NCBI RefSeq assembly: GCF_037026685.1
Contig: NZ_JBANET010000002.1
Location: 248,001 to 312,000, forward strand
Length of the DNA stretch: 64,000 nt
Source of the DNA: Orrella sp037026685
Lineage (GTDB): Bacteria > Pseudomonadota > Gammaproteobacteria > Burkholderiales > Burkholderiaceae_B
Reading direction: 5' to 3'
Positions 8,655 to 17,790 of this stretch are shown piece by piece; positions within the stretch are counted from its first letter, which is position 1; the number at the start of each line of letters is the position of its first letter. A program made the position numbers and the translations under genes. The notes under the pieces were generated by a model. That model did no database searches and had not been told where the DNA came from. It was given only the letters and a program-made list of their open reading frames with translations.

Positions 8655-9257
8655 TCAGGGCTGGGGCCGGGAGTCGAACAGGCCGCGGCCGATGGCCTGC
8701 GCCGACTCGAGATGGGCGCCAGGGTACCCCGCATCCGAGGCCAGCAGCAAGTGCGAGCCCGTCACGCGCGCGCCGCAGTAGCCAAAGATGCCGTGGTCGA
8801 TCTGCGTCTTCATCGCGCTCTCGTAGCCGTGCCGGTGCACCGTTGCCTGGTCGGCCCCGCCCAGGGCGACCAGGTGCACCTGAAGGCGCTGCAGCTTTTT
8901 CACCAGCTTGCCGTCCTCGTTGTCCTCGTAGGCCCAGCCCTGGGTGAACACCCGGTCGATCCAGCCCTTGAGCAGGGCGGGGAAGGACCACCAATAGACC
9001 GGATACACCAGCACGAGGGCGTCGGCGCGCGCCAGCCGCGCGTGCTCGGCGGCCACGTCGGCCGGCGGGGCGGCCTGTTTCAGGTGCAAGGCGATGTCGG
9101 CCTGGCCGAACCTGGGGTCGAAGCCCTCGGCCGACAGGTCCGCCAGCTCGAAGCTGTGCCGCGGCCCGCTTTCGGCGATGCCTGCGGCTACCCGGGCGGC
9201 GACGGCATGCGTGAGCGATAGACGGTCGGGATGGGCGATGACGATGAGCGCGTGCAT
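8655..9257 (-). CDS. NAD(P)H dehydrogenase (quinone), flavodoxin-like fold
   Basis: A 200-residue protein of the NQO1/MdaB/KefF flavodoxin-like family, which reduces quinones by two electrons and so avoids semiquinone radicals. It starts MHALIVIAHPDRLSLTHAVA (the N-terminal phosphate-binding loop) and contains LVYPVYWWSFPALLKGWIDRVF, the diagnostic flavin- and nicotinamide-contacting segment, then ALGGADQATVHRHGY. It is the first gene of a minus-strand run (quinone reductase, TetR, GST, PNPOx fusion) and starts 24 bp from the palindrome at 9281-9311. The gene pair with TetR suggests induction by a quinone or other electrophile. Confidence 0.92.
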   Translation of the reverse strand: MHALIVIAHPDRLSLTHAVAARVAAGIAESGPRHSFELADLSAEGFDPRFGQADIALHLKQAAPPADVAAEHARLARADALVLVYPVYWWSFPALLKGWIDRVFTQGWAYEDNEDGKLVKKLQRLQVHLVALGGADQATVHRHGYESAMKTQIDHGIFGYCGARVTGSHLLLASDAGYPGAHLESAQAIGRGLFDSRPQP

Positions 9258-9280
9258 GGTATTGCTCCGGTGGGTCGTTG

Positions 9281-9311
9281 ACCTACTAAAGGTAACTTAC
9301 CTTTGGTAGGT
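9281..9311. promoter_or_regulatory. 31-bp near-perfect palindrome, candidate TetR operator
   Basis: The left arm ACCTACTAAAGGTAA and right arm TTACCTTTGGTAGGT flank one central C. The arms pair at 14 of 15 positions, far more than expected by chance and AT-richer than the surroundings. The site lies between the divergent quinone reductase (start 9257) and methyltransferase (start 9392). It is long enough for two TetR dimers or one extended site. Assignment to the TetR protein encoded two genes downstream is inference from position. Confidence 0.8.
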
Positions 9312-9391
9312 TTGCAATGCATGCCCGGAATCCCTTAGCCTTGGGCCCGCATCGCCTGCGAGCCCCCGCAGGCGGCATCACGGGAAACATC

Positions 9392-10087
9392 ATGCGCAGC
9401 GAGCAAGTCAAGGCCATCTTCGATCAACAGGCGTCGAGCTACGACGAGCGCTGGGCGAAAACGGCACCTATCCGGGACGCCTTGCACCTGCACGTGGCGG
9501 CGGTATTTGCCGGCCTGCCTGCCGATGCCCGACTGCTTTGCGTGGGCGCGGGCACGGGCGAAGAAATCGCTTACCTGGCCAGCCGGAACCCGGGCTGGAG
9601 CTTCGCAGCGGTGGATCCTTCCGGCGCCATGCTGGAGGTTTGCCGCAAGAAGGCCGAAGAGGGCGGCTTTGCGCACCGCTGCCGCTTCTACGAGGGATAC
9701 GTCGAGTCGCTGTCCGGCCAGGAGCCGTTCGATGCGGCGACCTGCTTTCTGGTCTCGCAGTTCATCCTGGATCCGCAGGCCCGCGCCGGCTTGTTCGGCG
9801 CCATCGCGGCCAGGCTTAAGCCGGGCGGCCTATTGGCCAGTTCGGACCTGGCGGCCGATACGGCCTTGCCCGAGTACGAAGCGCTGCTGGGCGTCTGGCT
9901 GGACATGATGCGGGCCGCCGGTATCCCGGCGAGCGGGCTCGAACAGATGCGCGCAGCCTACGCCAAGGACGTGGCGATACTGCCCCCCGGGCAGGTGGCC
10001 GGCATCATCCAGGCCGGCGGCTTCGGCGAGCCGGTGGCGTTCTATCAGGCGGGGCTGATCCGCGCCTGGTTTTCAAGACGCCTCTGA
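9392..10087 (+). CDS. Class I SAM-dependent methyltransferase
   Basis: A 231-residue Rossmann-fold methyltransferase. Motif I is LLCVGAGTGEEIAYLA (about residues 48-63), the acidic ribose-binding motif II is FAAVDPSGAMLEV, and a post-motif III segment ARLKPGGLLASSDLA follows, as in ubiquinone/menaquinone methyltransferase-like proteins. The N-terminus (VKAIFDQQASSYDERW) is typical of this group. I chose the ATG at 9392 because it directly precedes that conserved N-terminus; an upstream ATG at 9317 in frame would add 25 unrelated residues. It diverges from the quinone reductase and may be controlled by the palindrome at 9281-9311. Substrate unknown. Confidence 0.88.
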   Translation: MRSEQVKAIFDQQASSYDERWAKTAPIRDALHLHVAAVFAGLPADARLLCVGAGTGEEIAYLASRNPGWSFAAVDPSGAMLEVCRKKAEEGGFAHRCRFYEGYVESLSGQEPFDAATCFLVSQFILDPQARAGLFGAIAARLKPGGLLASSDLAADTALPEYEALLGVWLDMMRAAGIPASGLEQMRAAYAKDVAILPPGQVAGIIQAGGFGEPVAFYQAGLIRAWFSRRL

Positions 10088-10393
10088 AGCGGCGGATATC
10101 GTCATCGACAAGCCGGGCGCCTCGTTGCGGGCGGACAGCGTCCAGCCGTGCGCCAGGGCGATCTCCTGGCAGATCGCCAAGCCCAGGCCGGCGCCCCGGT
10201 CGCGCCGGTGCGCGCCGCGCCAGAACCTGGAGAACATCAGGGACAGCTGTCCGGGCTCGACCCCCGGCCCCTGGTCGCGCACCCGGATGGCGTGCGGGCC
10301 GACTTCCACCCGGACCTGCGTGCCGGGCGGGGCGTGCTCGATGGCGTTTTCGACCAGATTCTTGCCTGCCGCAGGGTTTTTCTTCGGCTGCCG
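10073..10393 (-). pseudogene. Remnant of a sensor histidine kinase (C-terminal ATPase part only)
   Basis: In this frame the minus strand encodes NLVENAIEHAPPG (the N box), then RVRDQGPGVEPGQ (G1 box) and GAGLGLAICQEIALAHG (G2 box), ending in a stop at 10073. These are the ATP-binding motifs of a histidine kinase in correct order and spacing. An in-frame TGA at 10394-10396 lies only about 12 residues before the N box, and the residues in between (QPKKNPAAGK) are not kinase-like. No HisKA domain, sensor or membrane segment exists upstream, which is occupied by the ArsR promoter. The 3' end overlaps the convergent methyltransferase by 15 bp. It looks like a deletion relic; no partner response regulator lies next to it. 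Confidence 0.75.
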
Positions 10394-10419
10394 TCAACTA
10401 GTAATAAATAACTGACATG

Positions 10420-10460
10420 AGTCAATAAAAGTTGACTATTTGGCGGCGGGCCGATAGCAT
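10420..10460 (+). promoter_or_regulatory. Promoter and operator of the ArsR-type gene (leaderless transcript likely)
   Basis: A -35 TTGACT (10432-10437) and -10 TAGCAT (10455-10460) are separated by exactly 17 bp, and the ATG of the regulator follows only 7 bases after the -10, so transcription should begin at or next to the start codon. An inverted repeat AGTCAA-6 bp-TTGACT (10420-10437) covers the -35, a classic place for autorepression. The surrounding 45 bp are AT-rich in an otherwise GC-rich region. No Shine-Dalgarno sequence is visible before the ATG, which agrees with a leaderless mRNA. Confidence 0.65.
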
Positions 10461-10467
10461 TTCCGGC

Positions 10468-10815
10468 ATGCGACAGGAGCGGTTCTTGAACGAGGCCCAG
10501 GGCGAGCGATTGCTCGAGATGCTGGCTGCGCTGGCGAATCCGCATCGCCTGCGGATCGTCGCGGCCCTGCATGAAGGCGGGCGCGTCTACGTCAGCCAGC
10601 TGGCGCGCGAGCTGGGGATCAGCCGGCCGCTGCTGCATCTGCACCTGAAAAAGCTGCAGGAGGCCGGCCTGGTCACGAGCAGGCACGAGCTGTCCGCGGA
10701 CGGCAAGGCCCTGAACTTCTTCGAAGCGGCCGCCTTCGACATCGCCCTGACTCCGGCGTCCATCGCCTCGGCCGCGCAGTCGCTGAACGCATCGCACAAA
10801 ACGTCCAAGCCCTGA
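10468..10815 (+). CDS. ArsR/SmtB-type winged-helix regulator
   Basis: A 115-residue single-domain regulator. It contains the ArsR-type core EMLAALANPHRLRIVAAL, then a helix-turn-helix (YVSQLARELGISRPLLHLHLKKLQEAGLV) and a beta wing. I see no cysteine cluster for metal binding (no ELCVCDL-type motif), so metal sensing is unlikely; the signal is unknown. It heads a plus-strand run with three small membrane proteins and seems to be made from a leaderless mRNA. Confidence 0.88.
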   Translation: MRQERFLNEAQGERLLEMLAALANPHRLRIVAALHEGGRVYVSQLARELGISRPLLHLHLKKLQEAGLVTSRHELSADGKALNFFEAAAFDIALTPASIASAAQSLNASHKTSKP

Positions 10816-10830
10816 AAAGGAAAAACGAAC

Positions 10831-11094
10831 ATGGCTCAAAGCGGTTCCGCATTCTTGCTCGTCACGATTCTCATGCTGGCCACGGTGCTGGCCATCTTCG
10901 CGATGAAGTACTTCGTGTCGGCCCGCCAGGCCCGTCTGCGTCTGGCCGACGAGACAGCCTATCGCGAGCTTGCCGGGCAATCGGCCCGGGCGCTGCGCGA
11001 GCAGGCGCAATCGCTGGACGCGCTGCGCGAAGGCCTGGCCGAGGCCAACGCCCGGCTGGCGCGCGTGGAAAAGGTCCTCAAGGAGGTCGAATGA
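10831..11094 (+). CDS. Small membrane protein with one helix and a coiled coil
   Basis: An 87-residue protein with an N-terminal transmembrane helix (about residues 7-27) and then a charged helical stretch (LRLADETAYRELAGQSARAL onward) with a heptad pattern suggesting a coiled coil. An AAAAGGAAAAACG ribosome-binding region precedes the ATG by about 7 bases. It is 15 bp after the ArsR gene and its stop overlaps the next start as ATGA, so it is part of that operon. I do not recognise a named family; it may be an assembly or scaffold partner of the neighbouring DUF3817 protein, but that is a guess. Confidence 0.75.
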   Translation: MAQSGSAFLLVTILMLATVLAIFAMKYFVSARQARLRLADETAYRELAGQSARALREQAQSLDALREGLAEANARLARVEKVLKEVE

Positions 11095-11420
11095 TGCCCG
11101 CGGCCGGCCATGCCGAAGAAGTGGCGCGGCTGCGCCGCATGCGCCACGTCTCGCTGCTGGAGGGCACGACGCTTTTGCTGCTGGTGCTGGTCGCCGTGCC
11201 GCTCAAGCATTTGTGGGGCATGCCGCAGGCCACCGCCGTGATGGGACCGGTCCACGGCATGGCCTTTCTGCTTTATGTGTGGATGCTGGTGCAAACCGTA
11301 AGCGCGGGCGGCTGGCCGCGGAAGCAGGTCCTTTGCATGCTGGCCGCCGCCTTGGTGCCCTTCGGCGCCTTCGTCAACGAACGCGCGCTGGCGCGGCGCC
11401 AGAAGGCGCTGGCAGCCTAG
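11091..11420 (+). CDS. DUF3817 family integral membrane protein
   Basis: A 109-residue protein with three predicted helices. The segment LRRMRHVSLLEGTTLLLLV with a following PLKHLWGMPQA and GPVHGMAFLLYV matches the DUF3817 pattern (R-x-E-G-x-S-x-L-x-L with the conserved P-L-K and G-x-x-H-G-x-x-F). Members are inner-membrane proteins without a known biochemical role. The ATG overlaps the preceding stop (ATGA). A second ATG three bases later is an alternative start. Confidence 0.83.
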   Translation: MMPAAGHAEEVARLRRMRHVSLLEGTTLLLLVLVAVPLKHLWGMPQATAVMGPVHGMAFLLYVWMLVQTVSAGGWPRKQVLCMLAAALVPFGAFVNERALARRQKALAA

Positions 11421-11435
11421 CGGGCGGGGGCGGAC

Positions 11436-11684
11436 ATGGACTATCTCTGGCTCAAGTGCCTGCATATCGCGGCGGTGCTGGCCTGGGCCGGCGGCTTGCT
11501 GGCTGCCTTGCTGGCCCTGGCCGCCGCGGCCGGGGGCCAGGGCGGCCAGCTGTCTTCGGGCCGCCTGCGCCGGCTGGCCCATGCGCAGGAGGCGTCCTTG
11601 CCCGGGACTTTGCCTTACGCGCCCGCGGCGGCGCTGGGCCTGGTGTGCGCCGTGGTCGTGCTGGTGGTGCTCAAGCCGTTCTAG
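11436..11684 (+). CDS. Small two-helix membrane protein, CopD/HemJ-like N-terminus
   Basis: An 82-residue protein with helices at about residues 5-32 and 60-80. The start, LWLKCLHIAAVLAWAGGLL, resembles the first helix of CopD- and HemJ-type proteins (W-x-K-x-L-H-x-x-x-x-x-x-W-x-G-G), where the histidine can bind heme or copper. It is far too short to be a full member of either family. It is 15 bp after the DUF3817 gene and ends 4 bp inside the convergent kdpE. Part of the ArsR operon; function unknown. Confidence 0.7.
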   Translation: MDYLWLKCLHIAAVLAWAGGLLAALLALAAAAGGQGGQLSSGRLRRLAHAQEASLPGTLPYAPAAALGLVCAVVVLVVLKPF

Positions 11685-12433
11685 GCGGCCGGCCCGTCGC
11701 GGGACGGGCCGGCCGCTTCTTCGCCGCAGGCGGCCGGGGCAAAGCGCAGGCCGACGCCCGGCTCGGTCACGATCCAGCGCGGCTGCGCCGCGTCGTCGCC
11801 CAGCTTCTGGCGCAGCTTGCCGACCAGGACGCGCACGTAGTGCGTATCTTCGGTGTGGGTCGCGCCCCATATCTCCCGGAGTATGTGCGGCTGGGTGACG
11901 ACACGTCCGCTGTGCCGCAGCAGCAGCGCCAGCAGCGCGTATTCCTTGCGTCCCAGCGCCAGCTGTTCTCCATGCAGGCGGACCTCGCGCCGCGCCAGGT
12001 CGATGCGCAGGCGCCCGTCGTCAAAGACGGCGGGCTCGGCAGCCTGCTCGCCGTGGCGGCGCAGCAGCGCGCGGATGCGCGCCATCAGCTCCTGCGTGCC
12101 GAACGGCTTGGTGACGTAATCGTTGGCGCCGGCGTCCAGCGCGGCCACTTTTTCGCTTTCGCCGGCGCGCACCGTCAACATGATGACCGGCACCCCGGAC
12201 CAGCCGCGCAGCGCGCGCAGCACCTCGTGGCCGTCCATGTCGGGCAGGCCGATGTCCAGCACGACCAGGTCGGCGCGCTGGCTTGCCAGCAGCTCCAGGC
12301 CGGCCTTGCCGCTTGCGGCCAGCGCGACCTGGTAGCCCTGCGCCCGCAGGCTGATGTCCAGAAACCGGCGGATCTGCGGTTCATCGTCTATCACCACGAT
12401 ATGCGCGGCGGGCGGGAGATGTTCAGTCGGCAT
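11681..12433 (-). CDS. kdpE: KdpE, response regulator of potassium transport
   Basis: A 250-residue OmpR-type regulator. The receiver domain (about residues 10-125) has the acidic pair IDDE, the phosphoacceptor in LVVLDIGLPDMDG, and the conserved lysine in YVTKPFG. The winged-helix DNA-binding domain (about 140-232) includes LALGRKEYALLALLLRHSGRV and THYVRVLVGKLRQKLGDD, the KdpE recognition helix region. The ATG lies inside kdpD (11-bp overlap), so translation is coupled. It should activate kdpABC when KdpD signals low potassium or high osmolarity. The C-terminal tail (AACGEEAAGPSRDGPAA) is an extension beyond the usual KdpE end. Confidence 0.96.
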   Translation of the reverse strand: MPTEHLPPAAHIVVIDDEPQIRRFLDISLRAQGYQVALAASGKAGLELLASQRADLVVLDIGLPDMDGHEVLRALRGWSGVPVIMLTVRAGESEKVAALDAGANDYVTKPFGTQELMARIRALLRRHGEQAAEPAVFDDGRLRIDLARREVRLHGEQLALGRKEYALLALLLRHSGRVVTQPHILREIWGATHTEDTHYVRVLVGKLRQKLGDDAAQPRWIVTEPGVGLRFAPAACGEEAAGPSRDGPAA

Positions 12434-15092
12434 CCGGCGCTTTCGGCAAGGAAGAAGGGGCCAGCAACGCAAGCGTAACGCGGATCAGCGTGCCGCGCCC
12501 GTCCGGGCCCGGCAGGGCCTGCACGCTGCCGCCGTGCGCGCCCACCATGCCTTGCACGATGGCCAGCCCCAGGCCCGTGCCCTGGCCGCCCCGGTCGCCG
12601 CGCTCGACGCTGTAGAACATGTCGAAGATCCTGCGGCGCTCGGCCTCGGGAATGCCCGGGCCGCGGTCGAGCACGTCCAGCTGCAGCTGTCCGTCGGCCA
12701 GCCGCGCCGAGATGTCGATGGCCTGGCCGGGCGGCGAGAACTTGGCGGCGTTCTCCAGCACGTTGAACAGCGCCTGCTCGATCAGCGCCGGGTGCACCCA
12801 TATCGGCGGCAGGTCCGGCGCCAGGTTCCATCGCAGCACCGCATCGGGCTGGTAGCGGCGCAGGCGGCTGGCGGCCGAGCCGACCAGCTCGTCCACCCCG
12901 ATCCAGTCGCGGTTCAGCTTCAGGCCGGCATGGCCCAGCCGGGTCATGTCCAGCAGGTTCTGGATGTAGCGGTCCAGGCGGTCTCCTTCGAGCAGGATGG
13001 CGTCCAGCAGGCTGGCGCGGTCCTGTTCGCTCATTGCGTGGCCGTAGCTGGCCAGGCTGCTGGCCGATCCGACCATGGCGGCCAGCGGCGAGCGCAGGTC
13101 ATGCGAAACCGAGGACAGCAGCGCCGAGCGCAGGCGCTCGGTTTCGGTGGCCACCCGGGCGCTTTGCAGGTCGGCCACCAGGCGGGTGCGCAGGCAGGCC
13201 TGGGCGATGTCCTCGGCCATCGCTTCGGCCAGGCGGCGCAGCGGCGTGCTCAGGCGCCCGGGGCCGGCGTCCAGCAGCAGTCCCATTACGCCGACGGTGT
13301 CCTGGCCGTCGCGCAAGGGCAGGAACCACCAGCTTGCCCCGGCCAGCGTGTCGGTATGGCGTCCGGCCGGCTGGCCATGCGCCAGCGTCCAGTCCGCCGC
13401 GGCCTGGTCGATCTGCGCCAGCGGCGCGCCGGTCGAGGCCTGCAGGGCCTGGTCCACGCGCAGCCAGGCTTGCGCGCCCAGGTAGCGCTCCAGCGCGGCG
13501 CAGCCCGACTTGAGCACCTGCTGCAGGTCGGCAGCCGCCGCGAGCTGCCGGCCCAGGCCTTGCAGCGCCGTGGCCTGGGTGTTGGCCGCGCGCAGCGCCA
13601 GCACCTGCATGCGCAGCTGCGAGGCCAGGCGGCCGGCGGCCAGCGCCGCAAGCAGGAACAGCATCACGGTGACCACGCCCTGGCGCGCGCCGATGAACAA
13701 GGTGTAGCGCGGCTCGATGAAGAACACGTTATAGGCCAGGAAGCACAGGACCGCGGCCAGCACGGCGGCGGCCATGCGGGTGCGCGAGGCCACCAGCACG
13801 ACGGCGACGATGAACACCATCGAGAGGTCTTGCAGGCCCATCCAGCGTTCGGCCAGCCACGCCAGCGCCACCGACGCGGCCGTGGCGCCCAGGGCCAGCA
13901 GCGCCTCGCCGCGTCCCGGCTTGTGCGCCAGGCCCGGCGCGCGCCGGCGCGCGCGCGCCCTGGCCTGGGGCGCGCTGACGATCACCAGTTCGTAGTGCGC
14001 CCCGCGCTGCAGCAACTGCTGGGTCAGGGTGCGGTTGAGCATGCGCGCGAACGGCCTTTCGCGGGTGCGCCCCACGACGATGGTGGACACCCCGTCGCGG
14101 CCGGCGTGATCCAGCAAGGCATCGGCCACACGCGGGCCGTGCAGGATCTCGGTGTCCGCGCCCAGGCTGCGCGCCAGCGAGAAGGCGCGATCCAGCTCGG
14201 CCTGCCGTTGGGCATCGGGCGGGCCCCCGGCCTGCACGGTGACCACGCTCCAGGGGGCGTCCCGGCGCTCGGCGAGGCGGCGGCCGGTGCGCACCAGGTA
14301 TTCGGATGCGCCCAGGCCGTCGATGGCGATCAGCACGCGCCGGCGCAGCGCGATGCCCGGCAGGCCCAGGGCGGCCTGCGTCTGGCGCAGGTCCTCGCCG
14401 ATATGGTCGGCGGCGGTCTGCATGGCCAGCTCGCGCAGCGCCGCCAGGTTCGAGGGCGAGAAGAACGATTGCAAGGCGCGCTCGGCCTGCTCGGGCAGAT
14501 AGACCTTGCCCTGGCGCAGCCGTTCTATCAGTTCGCGCGGCGGCAGGTCCACCAGGCGGATGTCGCGCAGCCGGTCCAATACCGCATCGGGCACGGTTTC
14601 GCTTACCCGCACGCCGGTAATGCGGTGCACGATGTCGTTCAGGCTTTCAAGGTGCTGGATGTTGACCGTGGTATAGACGTCGATACCGGCATCGAGCAGC
14701 TCGACCACATCCTGCCAGCGCCGCTCGTGGCGGCTTCCCGGCACGTTGCGGTGCGCCAGCTCGTCGACCAGCGCCACGCGCGGCGCACGGGCCAGCACGG
14801 CGTCGATGTCCATTTCCTCGAACAGGCGGCCGTGGTGGTCGATGCGCCTGCGCGGCACGACTTCCAGCCCGTCGAGCAAGGCCGCCGTCTCGCTGCGGCC
14901 GTGGGTCTCGACGATGCCGGCCACGGTATCGATGCCCTGGCGCTGCAGCTCGCGGCCGCGCGCGAGCATGGCATAGGTCTTGCCCACGCCCGGGGCCGCG
15001 CCCAGGAACACGGTCAGGCGGCCGCTGTCCTGGCGGCGCAGCCCGCTGGCCAGGGCATCGGCCTTCGCGTCGCGGCGCCCGCCCTCTGTCAT
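12423..15092 (-). CDS. kdpD: KdpD, sensor histidine kinase of potassium transport
   Basis: An 889-residue protein with the complete KdpD layout. The N-terminal KdpD domain has the Walker A GAAPGVGKTYAML near residue 30 and the LVDELAHRN segment. A Usp-like domain follows (about 245-370; VVGRTRERPFARMLNRTL). Four DUF4118 helices lie at about 395-500, then a GAF-like region, a HisKA domain with the phospho-accepting His in SSVSHDLRSPLAAM near 664, and the ATPase with NVLENAAKFSPPG and GTGLGLAIVQG. The ATG overlaps the kdpC stop (ATGA). It senses potassium limitation and phosphorylates KdpE. Confidence 0.97.
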   Translation of the reverse strand: MTEGGRRDAKADALASGLRRQDSGRLTVFLGAAPGVGKTYAMLARGRELQRQGIDTVAGIVETHGRSETAALLDGLEVVPRRRIDHHGRLFEEMDIDAVLARAPRVALVDELAHRNVPGSRHERRWQDVVELLDAGIDVYTTVNIQHLESLNDIVHRITGVRVSETVPDAVLDRLRDIRLVDLPPRELIERLRQGKVYLPEQAERALQSFFSPSNLAALRELAMQTAADHIGEDLRQTQAALGLPGIALRRRVLIAIDGLGASEYLVRTGRRLAERRDAPWSVVTVQAGGPPDAQRQAELDRAFSLARSLGADTEILHGPRVADALLDHAGRDGVSTIVVGRTRERPFARMLNRTLTQQLLQRGAHYELVIVSAPQARARARRRAPGLAHKPGRGEALLALGATAASVALAWLAERWMGLQDLSMVFIVAVVLVASRTRMAAAVLAAVLCFLAYNVFFIEPRYTLFIGARQGVVTVMLFLLAALAAGRLASQLRMQVLALRAANTQATALQGLGRQLAAAADLQQVLKSGCAALERYLGAQAWLRVDQALQASTGAPLAQIDQAAADWTLAHGQPAGRHTDTLAGASWWFLPLRDGQDTVGVMGLLLDAGPGRLSTPLRRLAEAMAEDIAQACLRTRLVADLQSARVATETERLRSALLSSVSHDLRSPLAAMVGSASSLASYGHAMSEQDRASLLDAILLEGDRLDRYIQNLLDMTRLGHAGLKLNRDWIGVDELVGSAASRLRRYQPDAVLRWNLAPDLPPIWVHPALIEQALFNVLENAAKFSPPGQAIDISARLADGQLQLDVLDRGPGIPEAERRRIFDMFYSVERGDRGGQGTGLGLAIVQGMVGAHGGSVQALPGPDGRGTLIRVTLALLAPSSLPKAPDAD

Positions 15093-15718
15093 GGACGGTG
15101 CGCGCCCGCTTGCGGCAGGGCGTCCAGCGCCAGGTTCAAGGCCAGCACGTTGACCCGCGGCTGCCCCAGCAAGCCCAGCTGCGGGCCTTCGATGTGGCGG
15201 GCAAGCACCGCCTCGATGCGTTCGGGCGCCAGCTGGCGGGCCCGGGCCACGCGGGCCAGCTGGATGCGCGCGGCCTGCGGGCTGATGTGCGGATCCAGGG
15301 CGCTGGCCGATTGCGTGAGCAGCTCTGGCGGCACGGCTTGCGGCGCGATCCCTTCCCGGGCCGCGGCCTGCGCCCGCGCCTGCGCGATGCGCTGGCGCAG
15401 GGCCGGGTTGCTGCGGGCCTGGTTGCTGCCGGCCAAGGCCATCGGGTCGTAATCCGAAGCCGAAGGGCGCGGATGGAAGTAGCGGTCCGCCGCGAAGGGC
15501 TGCGCCACCAGCAGCGAGCCCACGGCTTTGCCCTCGCGCCAGGCCATGCTGCCCTGGGCCTCGTGCGGGAACAGGGCGTGGCCCAGGCCGGTGGCCGCCA
15601 GCGAATAGCCCAGGCCGAACACCAGCAGCGTGACCGCCGCCAGGCCCAGGCTGGGCCGCAGCAGGCCGGCGCCAGGGCCACGCGTGCGCGCTGCCAGGGG
15701 GGAGTCGTCGGTGATCAT
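15089..15718 (-). CDS. kdpC: KdpC, potassium-transporting ATPase subunit C
   Basis: A 209-residue protein with one N-terminal helix (about residues 23-43) and a periplasmic domain. Conserved segments seen: FHPRPSASDYDPMALAGSNQ, the KdpC signature with S-x-S-x-x-D, and SASALDPHISPQAARIQLARVARAR. It stabilises the KdpFABC complex and helps potassium capture by KdpA. It starts 10 bp after kdpB and its stop overlaps kdpD. The N-terminal 20 residues are a short extension relative to the E. coli protein. Confidence 0.96.
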   Translation of the reverse strand: MITDDSPLAARTRGPGAGLLRPSLGLAAVTLLVFGLGYSLAATGLGHALFPHEAQGSMAWREGKAVGSLLVAQPFAADRYFHPRPSASDYDPMALAGSNQARSNPALRQRIAQARAQAAAREGIAPQAVPPELLTQSASALDPHISPQAARIQLARVARARQLAPERIEAVLARHIEGPQLGLLGQPRVNVLALNLALDALPQAGAHRP

Positions 15719-15728
15719 GGAAATCTCC

Positions 15729-17780
<2,052 letters not shown>

Positions 17781-17790
17781 GGCATTGCCT

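Noticed and set aside
15330..15341. GGCACGGCTTGC inside kdpC as a further sigma-54 site
   Set aside because: GG and GC are 8 instead of 10 bp apart and the site lies within coding DNA.
12354..15452. Very long plus-strand open frame (over 1000 codons) opposite kdpD
   Set aside because: GC-rich third positions remove stop codons on the opposite strand; the kdpD frame has all family motifs, while this one is low-complexity Gln/Gly/Arg/Ala.
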